Shown here piece after piece: positions 41,675-51,155 of a stretch of 60,000 nt of DNA. This DNA comes from Tubulanus polymorphus. Its lineage: Eukaryota > Nemertea > Palaeonemertea > Tubulaniformes > Tubulanidae. The stretch lies in assembly GCF_964204645.1 (NCBI RefSeq), contig NC_134033.1, positions 7,414,231 to 7,474,230 of the forward strand, in the 5' to 3' direction. The notes beneath the pieces were generated by a model that had not been told where the DNA came from, searched no databases, and worked only from the letters and a program-made list of their open reading frames with translations. How positions within the stretch are numbered: position 1 is the stretch's first letter; the number at the start of each line of letters is the position of its first letter. Both the position numbers and the translations under genes were made by a program.

Positions 41675-42982
41675 ATGGTAGATAGTTTTCCAAAAGCTTT
41701 CCAATATAATAAATCAATTAAATATAATATTCCGGCAATAGATTTTAAGAAAAATATTACATATAAAAATAGAGTTTTAAATTCATTAACTAATTTAGAA
41801 ATTTATGTTAATGAATCACAGTTTTTTATTTCTAAAATGGAAAATATATTTAATACATATGAAGTTACTTTTACTCGAGATGAATATCATATATATAAAG
41901 TAAAATCTAATATGAAGTATTGGCAGAATCAATTAAATTTTGCTGTTTATTGTGCAACAACAGGATGTGGAATTAGTTGGAATGATCATTTAAATAACTT
42001 AGATAAAAATTTGAAGTATTCTGATTTAAAATTAATTCACACAATATTTAGATTTCACACATATTTTCAAATCAGAATAATATTAAATGAATTAGAATGT
42101 CCTTTACCCGGGTCTAAATATTTTAAAGAATTGGATAATAATATTAATATATCCAAGTTTTATAAAATATGTAATGAATTTAATATAAATATTAATTCCG
42201 ATTTTAGAGCGCATGGTAAATTGCAAGGTGTTGGTGAAGAGTTTGAAATAAAAAGAATTGATTATATGCATAGAATTTCAGCTTATCATAATTATAAAAT
42301 TGATAATAATAATGGTTGGGTTAATTTCATTTTAGAAAATGGTGAAGGTTTTACAAAATCTGGTATACAAAGAATAAATCAATCTATTAGAATTTATTTG
42401 ATATGTATTCTAGGCGCCCAAGTTGAAACAAGATCCCCAATAATTGGAAATGATAACACTTCATTCGATGCGCAGAAACAGTTTAAAGTTTTATTTGAAG
42501 ATTCCATACATGATGATAAAAATAGATCGATTCCAGAAAACATTATAAGATATCAAAATTATTTAGATAAATCTCATGTAAGACTTAATCATTGTATAGG
42601 CCCTAATCTATTAATTATTTCTAATGATTTAGTATTAAAGATGGGAAATATAATTGGTTATAATAATCTAATTAAAACTGCAACAATAAATAATTCATTT
42701 GGATTGAATGATATAAATAAAAAGATTATTACTGCTCCAAAATTAATGGAAGGTGAAAAAAATAAAAAACACATTCAATCAACAGAAACTAAAACTAAGA
42801 ATATTAAATTGGTTAATGATTCTAAAATAAAAGATTACAATACATCAGAAAATATAAAAACTGATAAAATTCAACATGATATAATTAAACTAAATGATGA
42901 TAATAAATCCCATGAAAATACTAAATTAGCTATAACTTGTATAGGAATTGTAATCGGAGGAATATTATATTTTAAATTTTAA
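41675..42982 (+). CDS. Conserved Polinton protein with C-terminal membrane anchor (435 residues)
   Basis: Homologue of 6981-8363. The middle (residues about 175-215, FRAHGKLQGVGEEFEIKRID) is different and shorter than in Polinton 1, the flanks are near-identical, and the tail ends in the same membrane helix (LAITCIGIVIGGILYF). Start in AATTATATAAATG. Function unknown. Confidence 0.78.
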   Translation: MVDSFPKAFQYNKSIKYNIPAIDFKKNITYKNRVLNSLTNLEIYVNESQFFISKMENIFNTYEVTFTRDEYHIYKVKSNMKYWQNQLNFAVYCATTGCGISWNDHLNNLDKNLKYSDLKLIHTIFRFHTYFQIRIILNELECPLPGSKYFKELDNNINISKFYKICNEFNININSDFRAHGKLQGVGEEFEIKRIDYMHRISAYHNYKIDNNNGWVNFILENGEGFTKSGIQRINQSIRIYLICILGAQVETRSPIIGNDNTSFDAQKQFKVLFEDSIHDDKNRSIPENIIRYQNYLDKSHVRLNHCIGPNLLIISNDLVLKMGNIIGYNNLIKTATINNSFGLNDINKKIITAPKLMEGEKNKKHIQSTETKTKNIKLVNDSKIKDYNTSENIKTDKIQHDIIKLNDDNKSHENTKLAITCIGIVIGGILYFKF

Positions 42983-42998
42983 TTTTTTTATTATGTAA

Positions 42999-44457
42999 AT
43001 GGCAGAAGGTGTAGAAGATTATGAAATGGGAGAAATGGGAAATAATAATGAAGGATATATTGATGATGATTATAATGATGCAGAAACTAATATTGATAAT
43101 AATGATGAATCAGCATATAATTCTAATTTAGCAGATAGTGGTTCTAAAGGTCAATCAACAGATGAATTTGATAGAAGAACTAGATCGAGAATAAATCCTG
43201 AAAATGAAAATCCAGATTTAGTAAAACAAAATTTAGAATATAATGAATTTATGTATGATTTTCAACATGTATTTAAAGATTCTGGATATAATATAAATGC
43301 CAGAGGCGCTAGACTTTTAGTACAAGAATTAAAATTTTTAGATGGTGAATATTATTATCGTTTGAAAGATGATTATTATATTGATATCTCTTATAAAAAA
43401 CAAAACAAAATATTAGCAGAATCAACTTTGCTTAAGTCTGACTCATTACTATCTAGAATTAAAAGAATAAGAAATAATAATGAAATAGAAGATGTAACAC
43501 AAGAAGAAATTATTAAAAATGAAAGAGTATTTAAACAAAGAATTAATGAATTATTTGAAACAATCGATAATAATTTAGAAACAGAAACAACTTCTGAACA
43601 GAATATAACTTCCAAAACTAGTAAACTTAAATCAAACACTGAAGTTCAAACTGAAAAACTTTTACCGAATGGATTACTTGATGCAACAGATCAAGAAATA
43701 GAAGCTTTAAGTATGTTTTCTAAAAAAACAATTAGAGAAATAATAAGTATACGAGATGAAGCTGATAAAATTGCTCGCGAAAAACATATTAGATATAATA
43801 AAATTAAACCTTTAGAAAATAAATTATTTGACACCAGAAAAGAATTAGAACAATTAAAATTAGATAGAGAATTTAAAGTTATTGAAGAAATTGAATTTAA
43901 AAAAAGAAATGCATATTTAGAAAAAGAAATTGATGATTTAGAATATAACATAGAATTTCAGAAAGAAAAAATGAAATTATTATTAAAATCATACGATTAT
44001 TGTATTAATAGATTAAAAGTTGTTGTTAAAGAGTTAATACTAAAACCAAATTCTGACATATCACTAAAAGACAGAATAAAATTATTATTTAAGTTTGAAG
44101 GAATAACGGTTCTTTCAATTCTAACAGCTGTAACTATGTTATTTACAACAATTGGTTTAGCAATATCAAATGCTTTAAAATCTACTCCTACTCCAAATAA
44201 ACCAGATAAACCTCCAGGTAATAATTCTATACAAGATAAAGTTAAGGATGGTTTAAAGAAATTAGCAAAATATTTATGGGAACTATCAAAGAAATCTGCT
44301 GTAGCACTACCAGGAGTTATTGCTTCAATTGTTGGATTTTATATTGAAATCTGCAGGTAATATTCTTAACTTTGCTGCTGAACATATTATTTTATTTTTA
44401 ATCACAGTTGTAAGTGCTATTATTTTTGGTTTAGTAAACATGATAAAAAATAAATAA
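42999..44457 (+). pseudogene. Coiled-coil protein with C-terminal membrane segments, frameshifted near its end
   Basis: Open for 453 codons to 44360, including the coiled coil that is broken in Polinton 1. One extra T near 44336-44342 (GGATTTTATA against GGTTTTATA) shifts the frame before the last membrane segment; in the other frame the tail continues to TAA at 44455-44457. Acidic Asn/Asp-rich N-terminus (EMGNNNEGYIDDDYND) differs from Polinton 1, while the last third is near-identical. Start ATTATGTAAATG. Function unknown, probably structural. Confidence 0.75.
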
Positions 44458-44458
44458 T

Positions 44459-44481
44459 TAATTTTTTTTGTTAAATAAATG
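44459..44481 (+). promoter_or_regulatory. T-rich stretch and TAAATAAATG at the capsid gene start
   Basis: Eight T, then GTTAAATAAATG including the start codon; the same as in Polinton 1 except one more T. See findings for the full set. Confidence 0.5.
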
Positions 44482-45726
44482 AGTGGGAGTTATATAAGTC
44501 CTTCTAAGATTTCTAGAATATCTAATGCTATTAAAGCAGAAAGATCACATCATATAATTACTCATAACCCTTCAAATATTAATCCCGATGAAACTTTATA
44601 TGTTAGAATTCCTAGATTAACACAAAATACTTTTTATGTTCCAAACAGTATTTATTTATCAGCTGATATAAAAGTAATCGGTAATAATAATAATTATGTT
44701 GTTGATAATGTTGGAAGATATTTGATTAAAAAGTTAACAATAAAGATTGGTCCAGAAACAGTTTTCTCATTAGATGATTATAATTTATTTATGCATTATA
44801 AAGATTTATGGTTAACTAAAGAAAATAGAAATAATATGATATTTCAAGGCATCCAATCAGAAAACCAAAATAAATTAAGATCAGAAGCTAATAGCGCAAT
44901 ATTAACAAATGATGTAGATAAATTGATAAAAAGTATATATGGAAACAAATATAAAATTCCATTAGACTTTGAATTGATAAATAATAATGCACCTTTATAT
45001 AAATACGCAATTCAAGAAGATATTATATTTGAGATAACATTTGCTCCTGTAAATGAAATTGTATTATCTAGCGTTAATAAAGATATGAGTTATAAATTAT
45101 CGAATATATGTTTAGAATATGATACAGTAACTGATGAAAATATTGCTAGAACAATTCAAACTCAATACAATCAAGGATTTTCATTATTATATGATTATAT
45201 TGATAAATTTAAAACTGTAACTATTAATGCAAATGATGAAATAATAAATGAGAATATTAACTTCCCTAGAAGATCTATTAAAGGTATATTAATATTTTTT
45301 ACTATTGGAACGTATACTAATGGCGCAATAAATGTTGATAATTATTATAATCCTGAAATAACAAAAGTAGAAATAACTATCGAAGGTATAGCGAATAAAA
45401 TATTTTGTCAAGGAATGAGAATGATAGATCAATGGGTAGAAATTAAAAAACATTTTATGAATGAAAAAGTAAAATCATTTGAAAATTGTAACATTAATCA
45501 AATTGATTATTATACCGGTAATAAATATGCATTATGGTTAGATTTTAGAACAACAGAGGATAATTCATTACATGGTTCTGGAAAAAAACTACAAAACACT
45601 AAAGATGGAATACAATTATTCATGACAAAGAAAAAGGGAATCAAAAATTTTAAAATGCACATTTATATTATATCTGACGCGCAATTAAATATTGTAAATT
45701 CACAATTAGATAGTGTTATGTATTAA
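44479..45726 (+). CDS. Major capsid protein, double jelly-roll type
   Basis: 415 residues, nine substitutions by eye relative to 9833-11080, among them Phe to Ser near 62 and the ending DSVMY for DSIQY. The DNA identity to Polinton 1 stops at the end of this gene. Intact; forms the predicted shell. Confidence 0.78.
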   Translation: MSGSYISPSKISRISNAIKAERSHHIITHNPSNINPDETLYVRIPRLTQNTFYVPNSIYLSADIKVIGNNNNYVVDNVGRYLIKKLTIKIGPETVFSLDDYNLFMHYKDLWLTKENRNNMIFQGIQSENQNKLRSEANSAILTNDVDKLIKSIYGNKYKIPLDFELINNNAPLYKYAIQEDIIFEITFAPVNEIVLSSVNKDMSYKLSNICLEYDTVTDENIARTIQTQYNQGFSLLYDYIDKFKTVTINANDEIINENINFPRRSIKGILIFFTIGTYTNGAINVDNYYNPEITKVEITIEGIANKIFCQGMRMIDQWVEIKKHFMNEKVKSFENCNINQIDYYTGNKYALWLDFRTTEDNSLHGSGKKLQNTKDGIQLFMTKKKGIKNFKMHIYIISDAQLNIVNSQLDSVMY

Positions 45727-45758
45727 AATTTTAACTTTAATAAAAATATATATAATAA

Positions 45759-46748
45759 ATGGAAGGAGGTAAAGTATATAAACATATTCCATACATCGAT
45801 ACACATGAAAATAATGATGGTTTATATTATGTAATACCTTGTAATATAGCTTTGATATTCGATCCTATTTTTAAAAATTATAAAACTAAACTGATAGAAA
45901 TCAATAATAATAAAAGTGGTGTTGTTAATAATAGTGTAATTGATAATAATGTAATACCTACTACACCTGTAATACCTACTACATCTGTAATACCTACTAC
46001 TACATCTGTAATACCTTCTACATCTAATAACGTAATACCTTCTACATCTAATAACGTAATACCTACTACATCTGTAATACCTACTACATCTAATAACGTA
46101 ATACCTTCTACATCTAATAATGCAATAATATTAAATGTTAGTGAAAATAGAAATTATTGTGGTTATTGTAATGGTGAATTTTCAAACGCTCCATCAAATT
46201 GGAATAAACATATGAATACAAATTCACATATTACTAATGTTATAGAACGTGTTGGTTTAAGAGAATTTATAGAACACCCATTTAGATATGTTACAAAGTT
46301 TGTTTCAAATAAAAAAGTAAATGGTGAAAAAATATATGAAGATTTATTATTAGCAACACCTAATAAAGATGAATTAGATTTAACCGATGCTAATGAAATA
46401 TTAGGATCAAACACTGTAAATGAAATATTAGGAGCAAACACTAATAAAGATGATAATGAAAATGGTGCCATACACCCACATGATGATATAGTTACAGTTA
46501 AACATATTGATAATAAAGATTCTATAAAACTTAAAGTAGAAAATAATGATAAATTTTATTGGATGAATAAGTTTAAAAATGAAACAACTATTGATGGTTT
46601 GGTAAAAAATGTTAAAAAGGTGAAAAAGGTGAAAAAGGTGAAAAAAAATTATAAAGATGTTGATGTAGATTCGGTAGAGCATTTAAATATGTTGTTAGCG
46701 CCTGATAGTGAAAGTGATTCAGAAAATGATTATCTAAAACTCGAATAA
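45759..46748 (+). CDS. C2H2 zinc-finger protein with VIPTT repeats
   Basis: 329 residues, only in Polinton 2. The first 65 residues are unremarkable; residues about 66-125 are a run of VIPTTS and VIPSTSNN repeats encoded by a minisatellite (45949-46115). Then follows a C2H2 finger (YCGYCNGEF...NKHMNTNSH) near 131-151, two NEILG.NT repeats, a stretch of four VKK units (possible nuclear signal) and an acidic tail. Could bind DNA or RNA; no family identified. Start in ATAATAAATGG. Confidence 0.68.
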   Translation: MEGGKVYKHIPYIDTHENNDGLYYVIPCNIALIFDPIFKNYKTKLIEINNNKSGVVNNSVIDNNVIPTTPVIPTTSVIPTTTSVIPSTSNNVIPSTSNNVIPTTSVIPTTSNNVIPSTSNNAIILNVSENRNYCGYCNGEFSNAPSNWNKHMNTNSHITNVIERVGLREFIEHPFRYVTKFVSNKKVNGEKIYEDLLLATPNKDELDLTDANEILGSNTVNEILGANTNKDDNENGAIHPHDDIVTVKHIDNKDSIKLKVENNDKFYWMNKFKNETTIDGLVKNVKKVKKVKKVKKNYKDVDVDSVEHLNMLLAPDSESDSENDYLKLE

Positions 46749-46930
46749 TAAAGGTTGAAAATTGTATAAAATAATAGTAAATAAAAAAAGGGTTTTAATC
46801 ATTTAAGGTATCTAATAGGGTATCAGGTATTAGGGTATCAGGTATTGGGGTATTAGGGTATCAGGTATTAGGGTATCAGGTATTAGGGGTATCAGGTATT
46901 AGGGTATCTAATACATAGGTATACAAATAG
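46749..46930. repeat. Tandem GGTATTAGGGTATCA repeat between convergent genes
   Basis: About eight partial copies of GGTATYAGGGTATCA from 46806 to 46915, between the plus-strand and minus-strand gene blocks. It may serve as a bidirectional 3' region; no gene. Confidence 0.8.
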
Positions 46931-47542
46931 TTATTTTATAAATTTATATTCATATGGAAATTGTAATCTCATAAGTAATTTGGAACCTTTATTATTTTTT
47001 AATTTATTCATATATTCATCATGTAATTCAGGAGGTATAATTTGATTTTCTTCCAATGATTGTTGCATAGATTTTCTATCTTTGTTGTAGAATAAAACTA
47101 GAAATCTTATATTCTCCCTAAAGTCTTTAACAATTGAATTATATTTTTGATTTAAAACCCATGTTGTTATCCCAAAATGTCTACCAGAGAAAGCTAAATA
47201 ACATAACTCACTTTCTCTAATTTTAGAATCATGTAAATTTGCGCAATCATCAATAATAAATAATGTATTTGATCCTTTATAAATATCTAATACAATTTTT
47301 ATACAATTATCTAAATTTTCTTTTACTGTTTTAGGGTCTAATATAATGAACTTTTTTATCTTAACTATATCTCTATTATATGTTTTATTCATTTCATATG
47401 TAGGACAGAATAATATTATATTATCAAAATGATTTTTATAAATAGTTTCTAACAAGTCTAATATGAAATGTGTTTTACCACAATTTGTAACTCCAGTAAC
47501 TAACATATTATGTGGTTCAAATATAAATAAATCTTTATTCAT
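46931..47542 (-). CDS. A32-like DNA-packaging ATPase
   Basis: 203 residues. Walker A GVTNCGKT at 17-24, Walker B TLFIIDDCAN near 95-104. Very similar to 12239-12847 but on the opposite strand relative to the polymerase. It overlaps the end of the integrase gene by 8 bases. The ATG is in AATAAATG. Intact. Confidence 0.87.
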   Translation of the reverse strand: MNKDLFIFEPHNMLVTGVTNCGKTHFILDLLETIYKNHFDNIILFCPTYEMNKTYNRDIVKIKKFIILDPKTVKENLDNCIKIVLDIYKGSNTLFIIDDCANLHDSKIRESELCYLAFSGRHFGITTWVLNQKYNSIVKDFRENIRFLVLFYNKDRKSMQQSLEENQIIPPELHDEYMNKLKNNKGSKLLMRLQFPYEYKFIK

Positions 47543-48617
47543 TTATTCTTTTAATTTTACTAGATAAAATCCATTCATTAAATTTATCATCATATCCTTT
47601 ATATTTCACCAAAGAATACTTTTTTCCTTTAAGAGTTTTTGTTTTCAATACTTTTTCTATTTTGTATTCTATTTCATCTGGATTTGGTACTAATGATAAT
47701 TCTTGTTCATAAAAATAACCTAATATTTCTTCATCTTTTAAATCTTCTAATTTATAAACAAATGGTTTAGTTAATATTATCTTTTTAATTTTAAATATTT
47801 CTTCAGTAAAATTAGGGGTATAACCTTTATAAAATGTTTTTCGATATTTAGAAATTCTAACGTGTTGTCCTATTTTAAATTTAGGTTCACCGAAATCATG
47901 TGTAACAAATGCTCCATATAAATTATTCCAAACTATTTCCGAATTATCTTCTTTTCTAGCTTGTATGGGTTTCATATTTATAGAACTATGTTTAGAATTA
48001 TTATAACCTTTCACTAAATCATCTAACACATCGATATATTTATATGTTTCATTAGCGGTGAAATATTTCCACGTTTTCAATGTTTTATTAAATCTTTCTA
48101 TAACAGATGCTTTTTTATCTGAATGTGTTGAAAAATATTCTACATCGTTATCAGTTAATAGTTTTTTAAAATGTTTGTTATAAAATTCTTTACCTTCATC
48201 AAATTGTATTTTATCTGGGATAGCTTCTTTAAATATAGATTTAAAAGCATTTGTAACTTCTATTCCAGTTTTATTTTTAATCGGGATACTCCATGCGTAT
48301 CTACTGAATATATCTATAACATTCAGTATCCAGAAATATCCTTTGTTATATTCTTCTAAGTTTTTCATGTCAATTAAATCAGCTTGCCATTGTTGGTCAA
48401 TATATGAAACCATAACTTTTCTTGTTAAATATTTTTTATCCATCTTTTTATGAATTTGATATGTGGGTTGATTTTGTAACCATGATTTTAATTCACTATA
48501 TTTTATATCACTATTATCGGATTTAATTTTATTCCATAATTCTGAAACACTTGAATATGATACTTCACTTTCTGGGTTATAATATAACTCTCTTAAATAT
48601 TGTTCTTTTTTCATCAT
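47535..48617 (-). CDS. Retroviral-type integrase with C-terminal chromodomain
   Basis: 360 residues. DDE core: WQADLIDM, IQFDEGKEF and SVIERFNKTL; SH3-like segment IGQHVRISKYRKTF; chromodomain YKIEKVLKTKTLKGKKYSLV...NEWILSSKI at the end. Clearly diverged from the Polinton 1 integrase, unlike the capsid genes. The start is AAATATGATGAAA, one of the few without TAAATG. Its target preference fits the 6-bp duplication of this element. Confidence 0.93.
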   Translation of the reverse strand: MMKKEQYLRELYYNPESEVSYSSVSELWNKIKSDNSDIKYSELKSWLQNQPTYQIHKKMDKKYLTRKVMVSYIDQQWQADLIDMKNLEEYNKGYFWILNVIDIFSRYAWSIPIKNKTGIEVTNAFKSIFKEAIPDKIQFDEGKEFYNKHFKKLLTDNDVEYFSTHSDKKASVIERFNKTLKTWKYFTANETYKYIDVLDDLVKGYNNSKHSSINMKPIQARKEDNSEIVWNNLYGAFVTHDFGEPKFKIGQHVRISKYRKTFYKGYTPNFTEEIFKIKKIILTKPFVYKLEDLKDEEILGYFYEQELSLVPNPDEIEYKIEKVLKTKTLKGKKYSLVKYKGYDDKFNEWILSSKIKRINE

Positions 48618-48620
48618 ATT

Positions 48621-48986
48621 TTAATCCATTAATAATATTTCATATTTATTTTCATTTGATTTATTTTCTGGTATGATAGGTTTACTGTCTGTACACGGAT
48701 AACTAAGTTTCCGATCATCTTTATCATCAGATTTGAATTTTGATTTATATATTACACCGGATAATATAATAACTGTGATTAACCCAATTGTAATATATAA
48801 GTAATTATTTCTTCCACTATTAGAAGAATTAGATGGATTATTATTTGAATCAATACCATCAGATTCATTTATATCAGTTAATTTCTTTTTCTTAGCTTTT
48901 TTTAATTCTGAAGATCTTTTACCTAATTCTCTTGCCCATTTAATTTGTTTCTCGGATCTAGCCTTTTTCTTAACTCCATCACTCAT
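48621..48986 (-). CDS. Small basic protein with membrane segment (121 residues)
   Basis: Homologue of 13670-14047. Basic N-terminus KKARSEKQIKWARELGKRS, Lys-rich helix, Asn/Ser linker, membrane helix (YLYITIGLITVIILSGVIY). Overlaps the upstream gene by 8 bases. Start in AAAATAAATG. Confidence 0.7.
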   Translation of the reverse strand: MSDGVKKKARSEKQIKWARELGKRSSELKKAKKKKLTDINESDGIDSNNNPSNSSNSGRNNYLYITIGLITVIILSGVIYKSKFKSDDKDDRKLSYPCTDSKPIIPENKSNENKYEILLMD

Positions 48987-49581
48987 TTATTTTAGTTAAT
49001 TTTTGTTCTGATTCATCTTCTGTTTCGACGTTTGGTTGTAGTACATCTGTTTCGTTCTTACCTGATTTATATTCCATAGGTTTGATGTTCGAAAATGTTA
49101 TAACTCCAGTAGAAATCAATGTCATAACCGATCCTAATTGAAATGAAGCATATCCAACCCATTTTTGTAATTCAGTCATAACTAAATAGTCATTTTTCAA
49201 ATCATTATATAATTTATTTTCATCATCAATTGGTATTAGCCGGTTACATAACTTAGAATAACATTTGATAATACCATCACTTATAGAGTCGTTTATTCTA
49301 GCTGATCTTGACTCTTCATAAATCTTAAAATATTTAATTACTTTAACGGGTTTCATAGAGTCTAGTTCTTGAAAAGTTATTATTTTTCCTAAGAAGTCCT
49401 TAGATTTCCCGCCAGCAATTAATAATTCAAGATGATGCTTACAATATAAATAGTATTCATAATCTATATTGTTATTAACTTGAGCACAATTAGTTGCAAC
49501 TGTATCTTTATTATCACTTATACCCAAATCATCTAATGTCTTTTCAATATCAATACTATTCTTATTAGATTTCTTTGACAT
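48979..49581 (-). CDS. Conserved Polinton protein with one membrane segment (200 residues)
   Basis: Homologue of 13132-13737 with the same order: YEYYLYCKHHLELLIAGGK, KIYEESRSARINDSIS, and membrane segment WVGYASFQLGSVMTLISTGV. Start in TAATATAAATG. Function unknown. Confidence 0.75.
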   Translation of the reverse strand: MSKKSNKNSIDIEKTLDDLGISDNKDTVATNCAQVNNNIDYEYYLYCKHHLELLIAGGKSKDFLGKIITFQELDSMKPVKVIKYFKIYEESRSARINDSISDGIIKCYSKLCNRLIPIDDENKLYNDLKNDYLVMTELQKWVGYASFQLGSVMTLISTGVITFSNIKPMEYKSGKNETDVLQPNVETEDESEQKLTKINE

Positions 49582-49829
49582 TTATATTAGAGAAAAAAAG
49601 CAAAAAAAATATTATAAGTATTCTTCAAATGATACTAGCTAGTTAAAGCTAAAGAATTCTAGTATTGACTACTGATACTAGCTATTTGAATTTAAAGAAT
49701 TTCTATTTGAATCTATTCAAAATATAAAGTATTCTCATTTGAAAAGAAAATATTAAAAATATAATAGAATTCACTAGCTAGTTGAAGTTATTGTTTTTTT
49801 ATTATATTTTATTTGAGATATATTATTCT
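49582..49829. repeat. Non-coding ACTAG-type repeats
   Basis: ACTAGCTAGTT, GATACTAGCTA and GAATTCTAGT motifs and their inverses, at the same gene junction as in Polinton 1 (12848-13131). No gene. Confidence 0.6.
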
Positions 49830-50498
49830 TTAACCACTCATTAAAGACTCAACGTATTGTTCATTATTTGGATTATTATTCCATTGATCAATAAATTTCT
49901 TTGCTTTTGTTAACTGTTCTAAATATAATTGTAAATCTAGTTTATTAGATTTGATTTGATTTTCTTTCTTTTCTAAAGGCCTTAGATTCTTCCAATTCCA
50001 AATAAGTTTTTTATTATATTCATCATTCATGTTAAATTTAGATATTGGTAACACGTGATCAATGTGGTAATAATCCCCATAATTATCTATATTCATTTTA
50101 TCATCGAATTGAAATATTATCCATGATTTGAGAAATTCATCTGAACAACCCAACAAATTAGATAGTGTTTCTGAATGTGTTTCTTTGTTGAATAATTGTG
50201 TTATTCTAGTCCTTAAGCATTGTTTCAATCTAAAATTAAGATCTGTTTGATATCTTTCTCTCATATATTTTGTCATATAATAATTATAATGTTTTATATT
50301 ATCTTCTCGATATTGTTTGGTGTATAGTTTAGCACAAGTTTTACAACAATTTTGAAAACCATCTTTGCTAATCTTACGCTTACTAAATTCTGTTAAAGCT
50401 AATTTATCTAATTCACATTTAGAACACTTCTTGTAGTATATGTTTATAACGCCAGTGTTATTTGTAATATTGATAGTTTGTGGTTGTTCTGGTTCCAT
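49830..50498 (-). CDS. HNH endonuclease
   Basis: 222 residues. An N-terminal zinc-binding part (CSKCELDKLALTEF...CCKTCAKLY) and a basic middle (YREDNIKHYNYYMTKYMRER) precede the HNH core: YHIDHVLPISKF, then WNWKNLRPLEKKENQIKSNK. This architecture is known from giant-virus and phage HNH proteins, often homing or free-standing nucleases. Present only in Polinton 2. Start in ATAATAAATGG. It could be a selfish gene or assist replication or recombination. Confidence 0.8.
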   Translation of the reverse strand: MEPEQPQTINITNNTGVINIYYKKCSKCELDKLALTEFSKRKISKDGFQNCCKTCAKLYTKQYREDNIKHYNYYMTKYMRERYQTDLNFRLKQCLRTRITQLFNKETHSETLSNLLGCSDEFLKSWIIFQFDDKMNIDNYGDYYHIDHVLPISKFNMNDEYNKKLIWNWKNLRPLEKKENQIKSNKLDLQLYLEQLTKAKKFIDQWNNNPNNEQYVESLMSG

Positions 50499-50639
50499 TT
50501 ATTATACGTATTTTTTTACTAAATTGGTTAATAATTTTAGAATCCTCTTCCATTTCTCCGACTAACGTCATCCTTTTTCATTCCTCGCTGTTTTTGATAA
50601 GTCAGTTTCGATTCCTTGATATCTAAATAATACCACTGG

Positions 50640-51155
50640 GCAAAAGCGCGCATTCATGCGCGCTTTTGCTTAATGCGCATGCGCTAATCATAATTATATA
50701 TTCATTCTGTAAATTCTGTAAAATAGAAACGACTGACATAAAATATCTAAACGTGTTCGCACTAAGCAAAACCGCTCTTATAGGAGCGTTTTTGATCAAT
50801 GCGCATGCGCTAATCATAATTATATATTCATTCTGTGAAATAGAAACAACTGAACATAGAAAATTCAAACGCATATGTACTAGGCAAAACCGCTCTTATA
50901 GGAGCGCTTTTGCTTAATGCGCATGCGCTAATTATAATTATATTTACATAATGAATATATAATTATGTAAATAGAAACGACCGAACATAAAATATCAAAA
51001 CGTGTTCGCATTAGGCAAAACCGCTCTTATAGGAGCGCTTTTGCTTAATGCGCATGCGCTAATTATAATTATATATTCATTCTGAATAGAAACGACCGAA
51101 CATAAAAATTCATCAATCAGATTTACACAATACATTATACAAGTTGTTCGGTCGT
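50640..51155. repeat. Four tandem hairpin units inside the Polinton right arm
   Basis: Units of about 118-131 bp, each with a hairpin (GCAAAACCGCTC TTATAG GAGCGCTTTTGC), the palindrome ATGCGCATGCGC, ATTATATATTCATTCTG and GAAACGACYGAACAT. The last unit closes with TGTTCGGTCGTTTC at 51147-51160, which pairs with GAAACGACCGAACA at 51088-51101. No gene. Confidence 0.8.
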
